DNA of 64,000 nucleotides, taken from assembly GCA_025765615.1 (NCBI GenBank), contig JAIVFJ010000024.1:310001-374000 (forward strand), written 5' to 3'. This stretch comes from Zopfochytrium polystomum. Lineage: Eukaryota > Chytridiomycota > Chytridiomycetes > Chytridiales > Chytridiaceae. Shown here piece by piece: positions 35,724 to 47,808 of this stretch. Below the pieces are notes generated by a model. The model ran no database searches. It saw only the letters and a list, made by a program, of their open reading frames with translations, and was not told the DNA's origin. A program made the translations under genes and the position numbers. Each line of letters starts with the position of its first letter. Within the stretch, counting starts at the first letter, position 1.

Positions 35724-38700
35724 AGCTGGCGCGAGAAGCGTGGAGTGTAGGTCTTTGATCTAGAGTGGTGTTAGGGAACGGGTATTCGATTCTCCAGAGG
35801 AGGGAGAAGATGGAGCTGGTGGTGGGGTGAGGCGAAAGAAAGGGAGAGTTGGTTCTTATAGTCGTCGTTGTACACACACACACACATCTCTCTCTCTCTC
35901 TCTCGCTTTCTCTCTCACTCGTCGTCGCATTCTCTCCATCGCAAGAAACAGTCAGCAGACTGCCATTGAGAGAAAGGCAGGGACAGGAGACAGACACAGT
36001 TGGGGCAGCCAGAAGGAGTGACAGTGAACAGACAGACAGGCCTGGTCAGGCACAGAAGGCGATGGCGTGGTGCGTGGTGGTGCATGACGGCACTCCAGCT
36101 TCAAGGAGACAGAGGTCGGAAACAGTGACAGACAGATCAGACAGACAGACAGACAGCCAGACAGACAAATCGGGAGGCCAGCACGAGAGCAACAGCAGCA
36201 GAGCAGCAAGCACGCGCAGTCGGAAAGCGCAGTCTCCGCCCGTCCGCGCAGTCAACAAAAGGACAAACAGCCAAAAAATTCCTCCTCTTCTGATTTTTTT
36301 CTCATTTTTATTTGACGCTCCCTCTGCCGAAGTCAAGGAAGGTCGTGTGATCTGCAATTTTTTCCCCAGCAACTTGCCTTTTGTGGAATTTTGTCTTCCT
36401 TCTTTGGGCGAGACATGAGACATTTCTCTTTCTCTCGCTCACCAACAACAAACGGAGAACACTCTGATGTCATAGAGGGAAGCATTGGCCCAGCAGAGAA
36501 TGTTTAGTTGCCAAAAAAGGGAAAAAGGAGGGAAAATCACCACGAAAAACAGCAAAATGCCAATGCGCCTGAGCGGGTGAAAAAAAAAAAATTGAACAAA
36601 GTCGGATGCCAAGAAGTGCCGCCGCCGTGTGACTGTGACGCCCGAGAGAGAGAGAGAGAGAGAGAGAAACTGTGCGTTGTGTGTGTGTGTGTTTGTGTGT
36701 TCTTGCGCGCGCATGATGCAAAGGGATGGCATATCCGCGCATTTCGCCAAAGAATGAACGAGAGTCCCCAATGTGCCAGTGGGGTTACGTGAATATTGAT
36801 ATTCTTCGTCATGTGCCGGCTGGCAGAGCAATTATTTACTTCATGTTTTTGGCTGCATGAAAGGCCTCGTGCTTGTCTTCAGCACTCACTCAGAAGGGAA
36901 AGACAATTGGTACTTTGAGGTCAGGAGTTGTGACTGTCCGAATTCTGCGGGCGTTAGCTGGATAGTATAATTTCTTACATTACAATCGAAAACAACGGTA
37001 GTTCGCACCACCGTTAATTTTCAAAATTTTTACCAAAACACTTCTGTGAGACTTTAAATTATTTAAATGTGTTTGGTTTGCCCACTCTGTCTAACGTAGG
37101 CTATACTCATTTTTTGAGAGTAGTCTTGTTAATGACATATTTCCACCGGTTCCAGCAAGTATCCAAATACCAATAATTTTGCGGTTGTATGTTTTGAAGC
37201 AGGCGTCGCCGCCGCAGGCCCATCCAAGTGGATGCGCAGCTGGTGGTGACAAAAGGAGCAATGCTCTGTTGTCCACCACTGCGAGAGGCGATCGTTGTGA
37301 ATCGTGGAATCCTCGAACCAATCTTTACCCCTTTATTACCATAGTCCCAAAAGTGGGTTCTTTGACAAAGGCTTTGTTAATGTTGTCCATCCCAATAACT
37401 TTTGCTTAAGGAGGTTGTGACTGCCTGCCTTTCCACTGGAGCTTCTCTCAGTGAATCTTTAGCTGCTGATGAAGTTAATTCCACAAATCAATCATATAAA
37501 CTAACTAGATGGCAAAACTGGCACCGCTTGTGGCCCGTCCATATTCAGTACCATCTTTGGGGCATTTCTCTAAATTGATTTTTGGATTTGAAGTTTGCTC
37601 CTGGAAAATGGCCCAGAATTGGCTGATGATGATTTTACAGGCAAAGCTTTTACTATCCGTTTTCTCACTCTCCATTTGCGCTAAATAAAGTTGGATTTGT
37701 GCGTCACTGTAGTGAATGTGTTGGACTGACTTGTGGCTTCACATTGGAATTATTGTTGCATTGGGCAATCCGATCCAGGGGTCTGCAAATCAATTCAATG
37801 TTTGTCTCTCAATCAATTTTTCATTAGTATTGCCATCATTGAAGAACTGTGAGACTATACTCACTCCTTTGACCCTGGGATCTGGGCCCTAGAGTGAGGG
37901 AAAGTAAATAATAGGCTAAAACTAACTTTATTGGGCTGTTGTCTAGGGGGTGTTTCAACCCTACTGATCTGTCTGACAGGGATCTCAAACACAAAGATTG
38001 AACGTTCAGAGGGACAATCCTCTGAGGGATTGGTGCTGGAGCACTGATTACTTGTGTGGCTGCAGGCCGATGTGAGGGGAAACAGAAGGGCACTCCTGAG
38101 GGCGCAACACAACCGCAAAATAAAGAGAGAGAAGAGGGAAACAGGGGTTTTCCTCTCAGGAACCTAATCTCAAATACAACAGGAGGAGTTAATACCAACC
38201 GGACAGACAGGGCGTGACCTAGCGCCCCTCGTCGCAGACAGTGCTGCAGGAGCCCTTGTCGTCGCCAGTGACAGGGGGGAGAAAGAGAAGGGAGTCGACT
38301 ATGTATGGGTCAGAAGGTCACCAGCAGGGAACTTGCATGTGGAAACACCTGCAATTGTACACGCACCCTGCTGGACTGCGTCGGCACGATCACTCGACCA
38401 ACAGCCTTTATCGCATTGCACTTGTACTCACACATCTCACTCTCACAGCAATAGGACTGAGGCAGGCACTTGTAGATCGAACTCTCAGGTGTCGGGGCTG
38501 TGCTACCAGCCACCAGCACCCTCACAAGGTTGACAATGCCATCACCGTCGCCCCCGCAGCAGGCGAGTGCCTGTGATCTTCACTCCAACACAGAGCCAGC
38601 AGTGTCACACAGTCGGTGGTGGGGCCAGCTGCATTCCCCACCCGTGGCCCCTTAAGAGAAGCCCCCAAAGGGACCATGTACTCACCTGGGTGTATACTAC

Positions 38701-38942
38701 CTCTCACTACCTCACCTCCGTGAGCCAGATGGATTTGAAGGGACTCTGTATTGGTGCCAAAGGACAGAAATCAGATTGAAGAAAAAAGGAAAAAGAGAAA
38801 TGGCCCAAAAACAGAGAGAGAGAAAATTGACAAGTCAACCCCCTGACTTGGAGCATCCACCACAAATGCTCTAAGTCCCCCCAACCCTATGCGTGTATGT
38901 ACAAGTGCCGAAAATAAATAATAAATTAGGCAGGCTTGGGGT
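35724..38942. other. Repeat-rich intergenic DNA
   Basis: No supported gene. It contains a CA/CT microsatellite at 35872-35904, a GACA run at 36127-36167, GA then TG runs at 36644-36700, and then AT-richer DNA. Short frames around 37836-38198 and 38241-38707 have no recognised domain. This interval leads into a nest of LTR insertions. Confidence 0.55.
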
Positions 38943-39212
38943 TGTAAACAGTCTACTCTGAGTGAGTGAGTGGAAGGAGTGAATGAAGTGGAGGTGTGTG
39001 TTTGTGGGTGGTCCTTCTCCCCAACTTGGAGAGAAAGAGCAAAAACTCTGTTATGAATAATTGAAGCATAATGATGATATACACACTATAATAGTTGCTA
39101 GGTGAGTGTGACCGGCACAGGGTAAAAGCTTCTCCTATATTATTTGCTTGAGGAGAGGAGGAGGAAAAATGTTTACACCAGGTTTTCGTTCCACTTAATA
39201 CTTGGAGCATTT

Positions 39213-39611
39213 TGTTAGGCGGAACTGCCCGGTTAGCTGCAGAGGCACAAAACAGACCTGAACCTATTGTGACTGTCAGTTATTGTTCTCACCATGCCCA
39301 TGGGAGAGCGAGCCACCGCCAATGCAGATCTGGGTGCTGGCTTGTGCTGTTGACAAATACTCCGAGTATTAAGTGGAACAGAAACCTGGTGCAAACAGTT
39401 TTCCTCCTCCTCTGCTGAAGCAGATAATATAGAAGAGGCTTTTACCCTGTGCTGGTCACACTCACCTAGCAACTATTATAGTGTGTATATCATCATTATG
39501 CTTCAATATTTTTTTCTCGTCTCTCCAAGGTGGGGAGAAGGACCACCCACAAACACACATCTCCACTTCATTTACTCCTTCCACTCACTCACTCAGAGTA
39601 GACTGCTTACA
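39213..39611 (+). mobile_element. Younger family-A solo LTR, target duplication CATTT
   Basis: A 399-bp plus-strand LTR beginning TGTTAGG and ending CTTACA, closely similar to the copy at 5196-5606. It is flanked by CATTT at 39208-39212 and 39612-39616. It sits inside an older LTR of its own family in the opposite orientation, creating an inverted LTR pair. Confidence 0.87.
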
Positions 39612-39638
39612 CATTTGTTAACAGCGCAAGACAGCGCC

Positions 39639-40310
39639 TGTTGGAGTTTGCACACATTACCTACACCTTTTAAGATCCTCTGACCTGTCTTCAAGAGTAA
39701 CGATAAGTTAAGATGGCATAAGGGCTGATCCCAGTGTTATCTACACTTTTCTCAATCTCTGACACTGTACGAGTGCTTAGAGGTGGTTTCAATCCCCAGT
39801 CTGGGTAGTGTGCTTCACTCTCGCAATTTGATAGGAATGATTACAGGAGCTTGACAGGAAGCCTGACTTACTTCTTTGCACACATAACTCCATGGAAGTT
39901 CTGAGACCACCTGCAGTATAAAAGGGGGAGCCCCAGCAGCTCCAGAGAAGCATCATCCCAGATCCTGATCACATCTGCCTGCACTCTCTCTACCCTCAAA
40001 TACAACATACAAAAACCATTATTCTTATCTGAGTCAACATACCTCTACCTTGACCTGCAAAGCTCTTCAAGTTCTACCTCAGGTTGATACCTCGTTCGTA
40101 TGGGGCACTTCGCTCTTACAAGAAAAGGGTGTGCTCTGCACTCTAAACAAGACCAATCTCTCTGAGAGCATCGGCTCTCCATCTACTTTGGCAACAATGG
40201 GCGCTTCGCTCTTAACAAGAGAAGGGCTCACGCTCTAAACAAGCTTTATCGCTCCACGCCAACTCAAGTCTGTTGGTGCCCTTCTGACATGCCAGGCGCA
40301 ATCACCAACA
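39639..40310 (+). mobile_element. Family-B solo LTR (672 bp), target duplication GCGCC
   Basis: The element begins TGTTGG and ends CCAACA, an inverted hexanucleotide typical of LTR ends. Identical GCGCC pentamers flank it (39634-39638 and 40311-40315). A TATAAAAG box at 39917-39924 lies within a plausible promoter on the plus strand. The two pieces of the older family-A LTR rejoin cleanly when this segment is removed. No coding sequence of the parent element is in the window. Confidence 0.8.
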
Positions 40311-40437
40311 GCGCCCAGGTTGGCATGGGCGGTGGCTTGCTCTCCCCATGGGCATTGTGAGAACAATAACTGACAGTCACAATAGGTTCAGGTCCGTCTT
40401 GTGCCTCTTGCTGCTAACCAGTCACCTCTGCCTAACA

Positions 40438-41009
40438 GGAGGTATCCATGACAGGTCTGGGTAGTAGAAAGCACCACAATGCTGCTTGTCCATCCTCCAA
40501 AATACTTTCTCAACTGCTCTTCATTGGCATGATGGGAGCTTCTTGTGGTCGGAGCAAGCAGCTGCGTTGAGCACTTCGAATGTGACAAGCAAGATTGCTC
40601 TAGCCGCAAATGAGTTCTAGCTTGATTAACTTGGCTCCTGGACACAAAGTGCATTTTTGGTGGGTGCTCTGGCTCAGTTCAAAAAACTGACAGGTAATCT
40701 CCTTGTGCAAGAAATTGTGGCTAGCATTTGTTGAAACTTCAGCCATTTTGCTATGTTGACGGGGTTTTAATGTTTTTTTTGCTGGGTTGGTGGGTGAAGG
40801 GTGGTGGTGGGGGGTCTGGGTTGTCTGCCACAGCAATTTAAATTGCCATCAGAACAAACCAGCCCAGGTGCCACTGGCAATGGAAAAATTGATGAAAATT
40901 GGCAATTGCACTGGAAATTGACTCAATCCTTCGATCAATGGGTTGATATATTTACCTGATCCGATCAGTGAGATTTCGAGGACTTGTCAAGTCAAGAGCC
41001 ACGATCAGG
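40438..41009. other. Repeat flank and upstream region of the carrier gene
   Basis: A short minus-strand frame (40654-40388) runs into the old LTR and may be internal retroelement sequence, but it has no clear domain. A GGT-rich run lies near 40786-40818. The mitochondrial carrier promoter must lie in the last few hundred bases. Confidence 0.4.
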
Positions 41010-42288
41010 ATGACGGCCCCTGAACCCCGGCACCCGCCGCAGGAGCAGCGCCCTCCGCCTCCTTCTGCAGCAGCATCGGCGCCCTCTCCGCCAACGTTTC
41101 TGTTTGGCGCGGTCGGCGGCATTTGCCACGTCCTCATATCCCACCCGTTCGACCTCGTCAAGGTGCGACTCCAGTCTGGCCAGTTCCCACACTACAACAA
41201 CAACACCTTCACCGCCTTTTTCGCCATCCTGACGGGCTCGTCGCCAAAGCCGCCAGCGCGGACAACGACGGCGGCGGCGACCGCAACAACAACAACAACA
41301 TCAACAACAATAACAACAACAATAACAACGCGCTCAGGCGTCCGTGGACTGTACCAGGGCGTCTCCCCCGTGCTCCTCGGCGCCGGGCCTGTCATGGGCA
41401 TCTGCTACTATTCGTTCGCGACGAGCCGATCCCTGCTGTTTGGCGCCGAGAGCCTCGACGCCCCGCTCGCCGTCTGGCAGACCGCCGTCGCGGGCGGCGT
41501 GGCCGCGATCCCGACTAGCCTGGTCCTCGGCCCTGCCGAGCGCGTGAAAATACTGTTGCAGATGGGGCATACGACAGCCACATCGTCGCTCTCGTCGCCG
41601 TCTGCAACGCCGGCGTCGTCGACGGCGGCGGCGGCGGCGGCGGCACCTGCCGCCGCACGCGCCCCGCCGGTGGCGCGGCTCGCGTCGCTACTGCGCGCCA
41701 ACGCCGTGTCGTCGGCGGGACCACCCCCGAGGTCGGCCGTTGGCCCGGCCAGGGTGCTGCGGGGGCTGTTCCGGGGCACGGGGATGACGATGATGCGGGA
41801 CGTGCCGGGCGACGCGGCGTACTTTGGCGTGAACGAGGCGACGCGGCAGCTGCTTCGGCGGGTCTTTGGCGGCGGGGGCGACGGCGACGGCGGAGGGCGG
41901 CCGTTGTTGTCGTCGTCGTCGTCGTCGCCGTCGCCCATTCCTGCAGCCCACGTCCTGATCGCCGGCGGCATAGCCGGATGCGCAAACTGGCTCGTCTGCA
42001 TCCCGATCGACACGGTCAAGACACGGATCCAGCAGCAGCAGGAGCAGACTCAGACGCCGCGGACGACGACGCCGCCGAGCGGGGGCACGTCCGCCGCAGT
42101 CGGTTGTTTCGATCATTCGCGACATCCACGCAACGGCGGGAGGAGGCGTGCGAGGTGTCGCGGGGTTCTACGTGGGTCTTGGGCCAGTGCTGATGCGGGC
42201 GTTTCCGGCCTCGGCAGCATTTTTCTACGGCTTGGAAACGTCGCGCAAGGCGTGGGAGACGTGGGTTGCGCGGAGGGGCAATTTTTGA
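41010..42288 (+). CDS. Mitochondrial carrier (SLC25), carnitine/acylcarnitine-like; apparent frameshift
   Basis: Inner-membrane solute carrier with three tandem modules, each with a PX[DE]XX[KR] signature: HPFDLVKVRLQ, GPAERVKILLQ and IPIDTVKTRIQ. GVRGLYQGVSPVLLG and RGLFRGTGMTMMRDVPGDAAYF follow the first two. The second signature resembles carnitine/acylcarnitine carriers, so that substrate is the best guess. Matrix loops carry low-complexity inserts (Thr-rich, Ala-rich, Gly/Asp-rich). The frame goes wrong after PPSGG: removing one G from the five-G run at 42081-42085 restores SVVSIIRDIHATAG, FYVGLGPVLMRAFPASAAFF and a stop at 42286-42288. No intron can explain this. The start could also be the ATG at 40968. 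Confidence 0.85.
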
Positions 42289-42486
42289 GAGTGCCCGACA
42301 GTCCACACACACACACACAGCACACGAACCAATTTCAACAGCGAAGCCCACAAGGCTTTCTTCGCTGACGAGGGGAAGCAGCGATTAGACTTGAAGAGTG
42401 AGTGGGTTTATGCCATTGTGATTACTCCGGTGGCCAATTATTTGTCGGTTGGCCTGGTTCTAAAATCACAAACTCTGTTCCTCGCT

Positions 42487-42517
<31 letters not shown>

Positions 42518-43132
42518 CTTTTTTTTCTCTGTCTCTTTCGTTGGAAGTGTTTTGGCCCGCACGTATGGCAATCGAGGCGGAAAACTTGGGCTGTTTGAAG
42601 CTGTCTGTTTGTGAAGCCAAAAAGCAAACACACAAACACACACACACACACACATACACACACACATACACACACACAGACATGAAGGAAAAGGAAACCC
42701 CGCGGTCGTCAACTCCGGCGTGTTCAACACCTCAACTCCGAAGTCCACCATATATTTTTTTTTTTTTGTTTCATTCTTTCGATCTTATCTTCTTCTTTTG
42801 CGGGAAAGAGAATCCACACTGAGAAAAAAATGAACGGAGATGATCAATCGCCCGAACAAGTCAAAAGCGGGAAACAAAAGAGAGAAAAAGAGAAATAAAG
42901 TGGAAACATCCTGTCTGTCTGTCTGTCTGTCTCCCTCTCGCTCTCGCCCTCTCTCTCTCTGTCTCTCTGTCTCTCTCTCTCTCTCCAGGTCCTATCTGCC
43001 GCAATCCCCAACCCTCTATTTATTGGTCTGTCCCCCTCTCCAGCACTTTCTTTGAAATCTCAAATCCCCTGCACACTCTCTCACACACTCAACCCGCGCC
43101 TTGACCTTCCTAACCTCTCCATTCGTCCTCGG
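42289..43132. repeat. Microsatellite-rich gap upstream of LEU1
   Basis: Holds a 27-base T run (42491-42517), a CA-rich run (42627-42680), a GTCT run (42911-42932) and CT repeats to about 42987. Pyrimidine-rich DNA directly upstream of the LEU1 start may form its promoter. No coding sequence is seen. Confidence 0.75.
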
Positions 43133-45566
43133 AATGGTACCAAAAACCCTCTACGACAAGGTTTTCGACGCTCACGTCGTCGACACGCTCGACGACGGCG
43201 AGACGCGCCTGCTGTACATTGACCGCCACCTGGTGCACGAAGTCACCTCCCCGCAGGCCTTTGAGGGCTTGCGCCTCGCCGGTCGGCCCGTCAGGCGCCC
43301 GGACTGCACCCTTGCGACCGTCGACCACAACATCCCCACCACCTCGCGCGCCCGCTTCCGCAACGTCGAGACTTTTGTCGAGGAGAAGGACTCGCGCCTG
43401 CAGTGCATGACGCTCGAGGAGAACGTCAAGGACTTCGGCATCACCTACTTTGGCCTGGACGACCGTCGCCAGGGCATCGTTCACGTCATCGGACCCGAAC
43501 AGGGATTCACCCTTCCGGTAAGGCGCGCCATCGTGGAGTCCACCCCGTCTTTCATCGCATTGTTATTGTCGAGATCTAGACCACTCACCGACTGTCGTGA
43601 CGACTCTTGAATTTGGCAGGGTACGACCGTCGTTTGTGGCGATTCACACACGTCCACCCACGGTGCATTCGGTGCCCTCGCATTTGGCATCGGAACTTCC
43701 GAGGTCGAACATGTACTGGCCACTCAAACGCTCCTCACCAAAAAGTCAAAGAATATGCGCATCAAAGTTGACGGAGAGCTTGCCGAGGGAGTTACGTCGA
43801 AAGATCTGATGCTGCACATAATCGGCGTCATTGGAACGGCTGGTGGAACTGGAGCCGTGATTGAACTCTGCGGCACCGCCATCGAATCTTTATCCATGGA
43901 AGCGCGCATGTCCATGTGCAACATGTCGATTGAAGCCGGCGCGCGTGCCGGCATGGTTGCTCCGGACGAGACGACTTTTGCCTACCTGAAGGGTCGACCC
44001 CTGGCCCCATCCACGCCTGAACTGTGGGAAGCAGCAATTCGAGAGTGGAAACAGCTGCGCTCGGATCCCGGCGCTGTTTACGACATTGATGTCTCCATCG
44101 ACGCTCGCGCAGTTCCCCCGACGATGACGTGGGGAACGTCTCCGCAGGATACCGTGGCCATCACTGGCGCTGTTCCGGACCCTGCCAATGCCAAGACGCC
44201 AGCAATCCGTGCGTCCATGGAGCGATCGCTGAAGTACATGGGTCTCGCGCCGAACACCCCAATGACAGAGATCCCCATTGACAAGGTCTTTATCGGCTCT
44301 TGCACAAACTCCCGCATCGAAGACCTGCGGTCCGCCGCCAGGATTGCTCGAGGGCGCAAGGTTGCCCCGAATGTCAAAGCCGCTATGGTGGTTCCAGGCT
44401 CGGTCGCCGTTGCTCGCCTGGCCGAAGCCGAGGGTCTGGATAAGATCTTCAAGGAGGCCGGGTTCGACTGGCGGGAGGCTGGTTGCTCGATGTGTTTGGG
44501 TATGAACCCTGACCAGCTCTTGCCCGGCGAGCGCTGCGCCTCAACCTCCAACCGCAACTTTGAAGGCCGGCAAGGACCCGGCGGTCGCACCCACCTCGTC
44601 AGCCCCGCGATGGCCGCGGCGGCTGCCGTCACAGGGCACTTTGTCGACGTTCGCACCCTGGACGGCGGCATCGACGCCACCGCACACCAGGTCACCAACA
44701 AGCGCAGACGCGACTCTGGCGACAGCGGCGTCTGGGTGGAGCTGGACCCTCGCGACTTTTTGGACACAGCCGTCGGGTTCACGAGCACCACCCCGACTGC
44801 CGTCTCGTCGGCGTCGGGATCTGGCGGCAGCGGCCTCCAGCCTTTCCGCGTGTTGGAAGGGTCCGCTGCGCACCTTCCGCTGTCCAACGTGGACACGGAC
44901 ATGATCATCCCGAAACAGTTTTTGAAAACGATCAAGCGCACCGGCCTGGGAGGCGCGCTGTTTTACGAGCTCAGGTACGATGCCACGTCGGATGTGGTCG
45001 ACCCGACGACGAACCTGCCCCCCGTGAACTCGTCCTTTGTTCTCAACCAACCGCGCCACCTTGCCGCGCCGCCCAGCATCCTGCTTGTGACCGGCGTGAA
45101 CTTTGGCTGCGGCAGCTCGCGCGAGCACGCGGCGTGGGCCCTCCTGGACTACGGAATCCGCTGCGTCGTCGCCGAGTCGTTTGCAGACATCTTTTTCAAC
45201 AACTGCTTCAAGAACATGGTCCTCCCCATCGCCCTCCCCGGAGACGCCATCGCCGCGCTGGTGGCCGCCGCGGAGACTGGGTCAATTGTGGTGGACCTGG
45301 AGAACCAAACCATCCGCGGCTCGGCTGCCGGCTCGCCGTCGTTTGGGTTCCAGGTCGAGGCATTCAGAAAGACGTGCCTGCTGAACGGATGGGACGACAT
45401 TGGCGTGACGCTCCAGCGCGAGTCTGCGATTCGCGTCTTTGAGGAGAAGCGGCGGCAGTCTGCACCGTGGCTGGACTCTGGAGAGCTGGTTTTGAGGGAG
45501 AAGAAGGGCGCGAAAAAGGTTGTTGCTGCGGCAGGCGCTGCTGAAAAGAAGTCTAGCGATTGGTAG
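43133..45566 (+). CDS. LEU1: 3-isopropylmalate dehydratase
   Basis: Second enzyme of leucine synthesis. It isomerises 2-isopropylmalate to 3-isopropylmalate with a 4Fe-4S cluster. Exons 43133-43517 and 43620-45566 are separated by a 102-bp intron. As in other fungi, the large (LeuC) and small (LeuD) subunits of bacteria are fused. The N-terminal part has [24 protein letters not shown] and [13 protein letters not shown]; cluster ligands lie in GSCTNSR and [11 protein letters not shown]. After a hydrophilic Gly/Ser linker the swivel domain carries [29 protein letters not shown] and [13 protein letters not shown]. The extreme C-terminus has a short Lys/Ala-rich extension. No mitochondrial presequence is obvious, so a cytosolic location is likely. 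Confidence 0.96.
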
Positions 45567-46005
45567 AATCCTGGACTCTTTCTGGGTTGGCCTTTTTTCT
45601 CTTGTTCCCTTTCCTACTGTCTGCCTTCCCTCCTCTGTTTTTGAGCCCCACTTTGCTAAGTATTCACTGCTCTCTTTTGCCGCCGTTCCTCGTTTTGTGA
45701 GTTGGGGGCACACAAAAGAGTTTCACTCAAAAGGACAATTTTTGCTGTACCATGATTATTCCTTTCATAGTTTTAGCGTTTTGAGTGCGATGCTGTCGAG
45801 AAGCGTGGAAGGCCGATCTGCCGCAGCCGTGCGTGGGAGGATAAGCGTGCCGGCCGAGGTCGGGGGAGCAAGCAGCAAAGCAAGCACACACACACACACA
45901 CACCCTCACTCACAGGCTGTGAAAGTGAAACCGCGCGTCCCACTCCATTTTCAAAGAAAAACAAACCAAAAAAAAAAAAAAAATAGCTTCAAAGGAAAAA
46001 GCAAA

Positions 46006-47808
46006 ATGCTCGAAGCAACCGTCCTTGCGTACGTGTGCTGCTCTGTCTAACGAGATCGATGGCCTCGCCGCAAACAGGCCGCGCCCTTTTGCCCGCCTCC
46101 AGGATCTCTCTCGCTCTTGCCCAACAATCCTCATCGGCTTTCGCGTGCTCATGTTGGGCGGGGTAGATCGCGGTTCGATGCGGGAATCATCAGAACGACT
46201 GTGCCCTTCAAGAAGGCCCGCCCACGATCTGCGATCCAGAGATACACCCTACCTCCATAATCTATCCCCTGGCCGTCCATCACGTGCAGTCAAATCCTTG
46301 CTTGTGCCTAAAGCCTCGATCTCTCCACCTTTATATCACCCAAAAACCAGCATCGACAACTCGGAATGGATGCGCAACGGCGATTACACTCCATCGCGGA
46401 TGGACGCGCAGAACGACGCGGTATCCCTTCTGTTCAACGCAAAAACCCAGGCGAATCCGGAAAACACCGTCGGGCTGATGACTATCGCCGGCAAAAGGTG
46501 AGGGGGAAGTTCCTCTATATTTTTTTGTTTGTTTTTTTTGAGCGAAGAGCGATCCAAGCCCATCTAACAACTGCATCTCGGACCTGCGCGCCCCCCTAGT
46601 CCTGAGGTTCTCACCACTCTGACTTCTGACTTTGGCAAGGTTTTGTCGGCCTTGCACAAGGTGAAGATTTCGGGACGGGCAAACTTGGCAACCGGTGTTC
46701 AGATTGCGCAGGTAACATCTCCAACCCTTTGTCCATGGCTTTTGTTGAAGAACGCGCTTGCCTCCCGCTTCCCCCACAAAAACAGCTCGCACTCAAGCAC
46801 AGACAGAACAAGAACCAGAAGCAGAGAATCATCGTTTTCGTCGGAAGCCCGCTGGAAGAAGACGAGAAGAGCTTGGTGAAGCTTGCCAAAAAGCTAAAGA
46901 AGAACAACGTGGCGATTGACGTGATTAACTTTGGCGAGGAAGCCGAGAACACGGCGAAGCTCGAGGCGTTCATCGCAGCAGTAAACAGTGGTGATAACAG
47001 GTGAATGCCTTTTGAGGCAGTCAGCCTTGCTTATTTTTAACACCATCGACACGCAAACCCAAATAGCCATCTCGTAACGATTCCCCCAGGACCCCATATT
47101 CTTAGCGACATTTTGATTTCATCTCCCATCCTCGCTGGCGAAGACGGCGCACCAGGCTTTGGAGCAGGCGGCTTCGAGTTTGGCGTGGATCCGAGCCTGG
47201 ACCCCGAACTGGCCCTGGCTCTCCGGATCAGTATGGAGGAGGAGCGTGCTCGGCAGGAAGGAGCAGCTGGTGGCAGCGCTGACTCGTCGGCAGCACCCGC
47301 GGCGGCGGCGGCGGCGCCAGCAACCTCTGCTGCCGCTGGAGGTGGAGGCTCCTCCGAGGAAGATGACTTGCTCGCGCAGGCACTTGCCATGTCTATGGGA
47401 AAAGAAGGGGTACGCGTTTGTTTCTCGTGAAAAATGTTTGCTCTTTGCAACTTTTCGGGACGCCCTGGTAACCCCAACTTGGGTTTTACAGGATGCCATG
47501 GAGGTGGAAGATGACGACGACGAAATTGCAAAGGCTATCGCGCTGTCGATGCAGCCCGAGGGCGATGAAGGCGGTTCCTCTTCTCAGGTTGCTTGGGATT
47601 TATACTTTTTTGGGCCTATCTCAAGGCGAGATCTTTCTGATTGCTGGTCTTTTGCATCCCGCAGGGCGACGCGCTCCTGAGCAACCTACTTGGGTCGCTC
47701 CCTGGTGTAGACCCGAACGATCCTCGCATCAAGGAAGCCCTCCAGGGATCAAAAGATGGGAAGGGAAAGGATTCTGAGGACAAGAAGAAGGATGACGAAT
47801 CAAAGTGA
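46006..47808 (+). CDS. RPN10: 26S proteasome ubiquitin receptor Rpn10/PSMD4
   Basis: Regulatory-particle subunit that binds polyubiquitin chains. Exons 46006-46028, 46351-46497, 46600-46711, 46786-47000, 47067-47409, 47492-47587 and 47665-47808 join in frame. The tiny first exon gives MLEATVLA, which continues [16 protein letters not shown] as in the family. The VWA domain has [33 protein letters not shown] and [23 protein letters not shown] and [21 protein letters not shown] lead into three ubiquitin-interacting motifs ([33 protein letters not shown]). The last exon is a charged Lys/Asp-rich tail. Human PSMD4 has two such motifs and budding yeast one. Intron 1 (322 bp) is unusually long for this window. 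Confidence 0.95.

Larger units (their letters stand above)
38943..40437 (-). mobile_element. Old family-A LTR (minus strand), split by two younger LTRs
   Basis: The minus-strand sequence from TGTTAGG (ending at 40437) to GTTTACA (38943) matches the 411-bp solo LTR at 5196-5606 once two insertions are removed (39213-39616 and 39639-40315, each counted with one target duplicate). The three surviving pieces are about 267, 26 and 122 bp. Flanks GGGGT and GGAGG are not identical, consistent with an old insertion. Confidence 0.8.

Noticed and set aside
39213..40437. A complete LTR retrotransposon bounded by the two family-A LTRs
   Set aside because: The LTRs are in opposite orientation and the DNA between them is another LTR rather than gag-pol, so they are nested solo elements.
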